64,000 nucleotides of DNA, taken from NCBI GenBank assembly GCA_011523825.1, contig WTFX01000027.1, positions 186,001 to 250,000 on the forward strand, read 5' to 3'. This document shows, in pieces, positions 62,294 through 64,000 of the stretch. Under the pieces are notes generated by a model that did no database searches, was not told where the DNA came from, and was given only the letters and a program-made list of their open reading frames with translations. Origin of the DNA: Microthrixaceae bacterium. GTDB taxonomy: Bacteria; Actinomycetota; Acidimicrobiia; Acidimicrobiales; Poriferisodalaceae. The translations under genes and the position numbers were made by a program. Numbering within the stretch: position 1 is the first letter of the stretch; each line of letters opens with the position of its first letter.

Positions 62294-63427
62294 ATGATCG
62301 ACTGGCTGGGCATCGACCATCTGTTCAAGCTGACTGCCGGCGAGGCGGTGCTGGGATTCCTCACGCCGCTGTTCGTCTGCGCTTTCGTCTTCGTGGCACA
62401 CATGATCCTGCCCGCCCGGCGCGTGACCGGCTACGCCGTCAGCCGCGAGACCGGCGAGCCCCGCAGCTACCGGCTCAACGGCATCTTGGTGTTCGTGCTC
62501 GCGCACATCATCTGGGCGTTCGAACTCTTCGGGCTGCCGCGGGAGTGGTTCTACGAATCGACCATGTACGCGATAGCCGGCGGCGTGATCATTGCCGCCA
62601 TTGCGACCGTCTTCGTGGTGTTCACCCAGCCCCCCGGCGAGCACAAGAACCCGCTCAAGGCGTTCTATCTCGGCCGCGCGCAAGAGCTGCAGTTCTTCAA
62701 CAACCGCTTCGACCTCAAGATGTACTTCTACATCGTCGGCGGCACGATGCTGTCGCTCAACGCATGGTCCGGGTTGGCGTGGCATGTCGACTTCGTCGAC
62801 GATGTCAACCCCGGCCTGGTCCTCTACGTCGCCATCAACTCCTTCTACGTCTTCGACTACTTCGTGTGGGAGCGAGTCCAGCTCTACACCTACGACCTCA
62901 TCCACGAGAACGTCGGATTCAAGCTCGTGTGGGGCGGGCCGTTCGTGTGGGGGTGGATGTTCGTGCTGCCGCTGTGGGGCTTGGCGAAACATCCCGATCC
63001 GGGCTGGGCCGGCGGTTGGATGTACTTCTGGCTGATCGGCAGCGCAGTGCTGTTCGTGGCGGGCTGGGTGATCTCACGTGGCTCCAACATGCAGAAGTAC
63101 ACATTCAAGCGCTGGCCCGATCGCCCCTTCCTCGGCATCAAGCCGGAGGTCATCGTGGCCGGCGACCGCAAGATCCTGTGCAGCGGCTTCTGGGGGAAGG
63201 CCAGGCACTTCGGCTACTCCGGCGAAGCCCTGTACGGGCTGTCCAACGCGCTGGTGTTCGGGCACTTCACCAACCTGTGGGCCTGGAGCTACCTGATCCT
63301 CATCGTGACCTTTTTCGTGCCCCGTCAGTTCGAGGACGACAGAGCCTGCGCCGAGAAATACGGCGAAGAGAAGTGGGCCGAGTACCAGGCCCGGGTGCCG
63401 TACCGGATCATCCCCGGCGTCTTCTAG
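62294..63427 (+). CDS. Sterol-reductase (ERG4/ERG24) family membrane protein, copy 1
   Basis: A 377-residue polytopic membrane protein with about eight to ten helices. It has LTGEAVLGFLTPLF-type opening (LTAGEAVLGFLTPLF), SYRLNGILVF, and FNNRFDLKMYFYIVGGTMLSLN in the middle. The C-terminal reductase signature LCSGFWGKARHFGYSGEALYG and CAEKYGEEKWAEYQARVPYRIIPGVF match eukaryotic C14- and C24-sterol reductases. The likely role is NADPH-dependent reduction of a sterol or isoprenoid double bond, unproven. The ATG at 62294 follows AGAAGGGG. The divergent spacer (129 bases) shared with the selenoprotein has no motif I can name. Confidence 0.86.
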   Translation: MIDWLGIDHLFKLTAGEAVLGFLTPLFVCAFVFVAHMILPARRVTGYAVSRETGEPRSYRLNGILVFVLAHIIWAFELFGLPREWFYESTMYAIAGGVIIAAIATVFVVFTQPPGEHKNPLKAFYLGRAQELQFFNNRFDLKMYFYIVGGTMLSLNAWSGLAWHVDFVDDVNPGLVLYVAINSFYVFDYFVWERVQLYTYDLIHENVGFKLVWGGPFVWGWMFVLPLWGLAKHPDPGWAGGWMYFWLIGSAVLFVAGWVISRGSNMQKYTFKRWPDRPFLGIKPEVIVAGDRKILCSGFWGKARHFGYSGEALYGLSNALVFGHFTNLWAWSYLILIVTFFVPRQFEDDRACAEKYGEEKWAEYQARVPYRIIPGVF

Positions 63428-63466
63428 CGGCAGCCGGCTGCAGGGGTATCAGGAGGGAGGCCGCTG

Positions 63467-64000
63467 ATGTTCGAGCGCCTCGGCATCGGGCACCTGGTCG
63501 AGTTGACCGCGGGCGAGGCGGTACTGGGATTTCTCACACCGCTGTTCGTGATGGCCGCATTCTTCGTGCTGCAAATGGTGATTCCCGGCAAGCGCGTCCC
63601 TGGATACGTCATCGACACCGAGACGGGCCAGCCCCGCAGCTACCGCCTCAACGGACTGCTGGTGTTTCTCGTGGCACAAGTGCTGTGGTGGCTCGAGCTC
63701 ACCGGTATGCCACGCGACTGGTTCTACCGTTCATCGCTCTACGCCGTCGCCGGCGGAACGGCCTTGGCCGTCATCATGACCCTGATTGCCGTGTTCAGCC
63801 AGCCCGAAGGCGACGTCAAGAACAAGTTCCTGGCATGTTGGTTCGGCCGCGCCCAGGAGATGCAGTTCTTCAACAACCGCATCGATCTCAAGATGTACTT
63901 CTACGTGGTGGGCGGCACCATGCTGTCGCTCAATGCCTTCTCCGGCGCGGTCTGGCACTACGAGAACATCGACAACCCGAATCCGGGCGCCTACCTCTTC
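63467..64000 (+). CDS. Sterol-reductase family membrane protein, copy 2 (cut by window edge)
   Basis: The first 178 codons of a gene closely similar to the one just upstream. It shares LTAGEAVLGFLTPLF, the ETGQPRSYRLNGLLVF segment, FGRAQEMQFFNNRIDLKMYFY and VVGGTMLSLNAFSG, with changes spread throughout, as in an old duplication. The NADPH-binding C-terminal half lies outside the window. The ATG at 63467 has a strong AGGAGGGAGG site, 39 bases after the first copy, so the two are likely co-expressed. Confidence 0.85.
   Translation, partial: MFERLGIGHLVELTAGEAVLGFLTPLFVMAAFFVLQMVIPGKRVPGYVIDTETGQPRSYRLNGLLVFLVAQVLWWLELTGMPRDWFYRSSLYAVAGGTALAVIMTLIAVFSQPEGDVKNKFLACWFGRAQEMQFFNNRIDLKMYFYVVGGTMLSLNAFSGAVWHYENIDNPNPGAYLF

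Overview
The window is a densely packed, high-G+C chromosome segment with no gene-free stretch over 300 bases. It carries 64 protein-coding genes (two cut by the window edges). I see no rRNA, tRNA, CRISPR array, insertion sequence or prophage. A complete Pup-proteasome locus, TatA/TatC beside a HelY-type helicase, ThyX, many GTG starts and frequent 4-base ATGA/GTGA overlaps point to an actinobacterium. The aerobic fatty-acid, polyamine and sterol-like gene content fits the class Acidimicrobiia best. That placement is an inference from content; no rRNA gene is present to test it.

Layout. 1-10 kb: a topoisomerase IV A-type subunit at the left edge, a basic unknown protein, then a minus-strand block (tatA-tatC-helY-lipid-kinase-like-thyX-GNAT-NUDIX). 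10-25.5 kb: GDPD, signal peptidase, DUF3866 and the proteasome locus (mpa-dop-pup-prcB-prcA-pafA). Next come a ferredoxin, a secreted serine protease, and an operon running from a ROK kinase through DacB and a LON-domain protein to the tRNA m1A58 methyltransferase. 25.6-33.3 kb: a peroxiredoxin, ThrH, an extradiol-dioxygenase-like protein, an acyl-CoA dehydrogenase and an acoA-acoB-acoX-acoC acetoin-dehydrogenase-type operon. 33.3-46.4 kb: a sugar-acid dehydratase, a CaCA exchanger, an MFS carrier, a molybdopterin oxidoreductase, an acyl-CoA ligase, a YihY membrane protein apparently starting at CTG, and small metabolic enzymes. 46.5-52.3 kb: a polyamine operon (GNAT-speB-potABCD) facing an amine-oxidase-like flavoprotein. 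52.3-64 kb: acyl-CoA dehydrogenase, enoyl-CoA hydratase, IF-1, flavin reductase, D-aminoacylase family, threonine aldolase, Baeyer-Villiger monooxygenase, nitrobindin, thioesterase, a predicted selenoprotein and two tandem sterol-reductase-family genes.

The strongest discovery is at 61676-62164 on the minus strand. A peroxiredoxin-like protein has an in-frame TGA exactly where its family carries the first cysteine of the CPYC active site (RGHW-U-PYCRQQ). A compact hairpin follows immediately, as expected of a bacterial SECIS element. A start-to-stop reading would split this gene in two. Other points worth checking are a fused double ThyX whose signature residues are divided between its halves, the CTG-initiated YihY gene, Pup encoded with C-terminal Glu, the tandem bacterial sterol-reductase homologues, and a 24-base motif in two intergenic regions.
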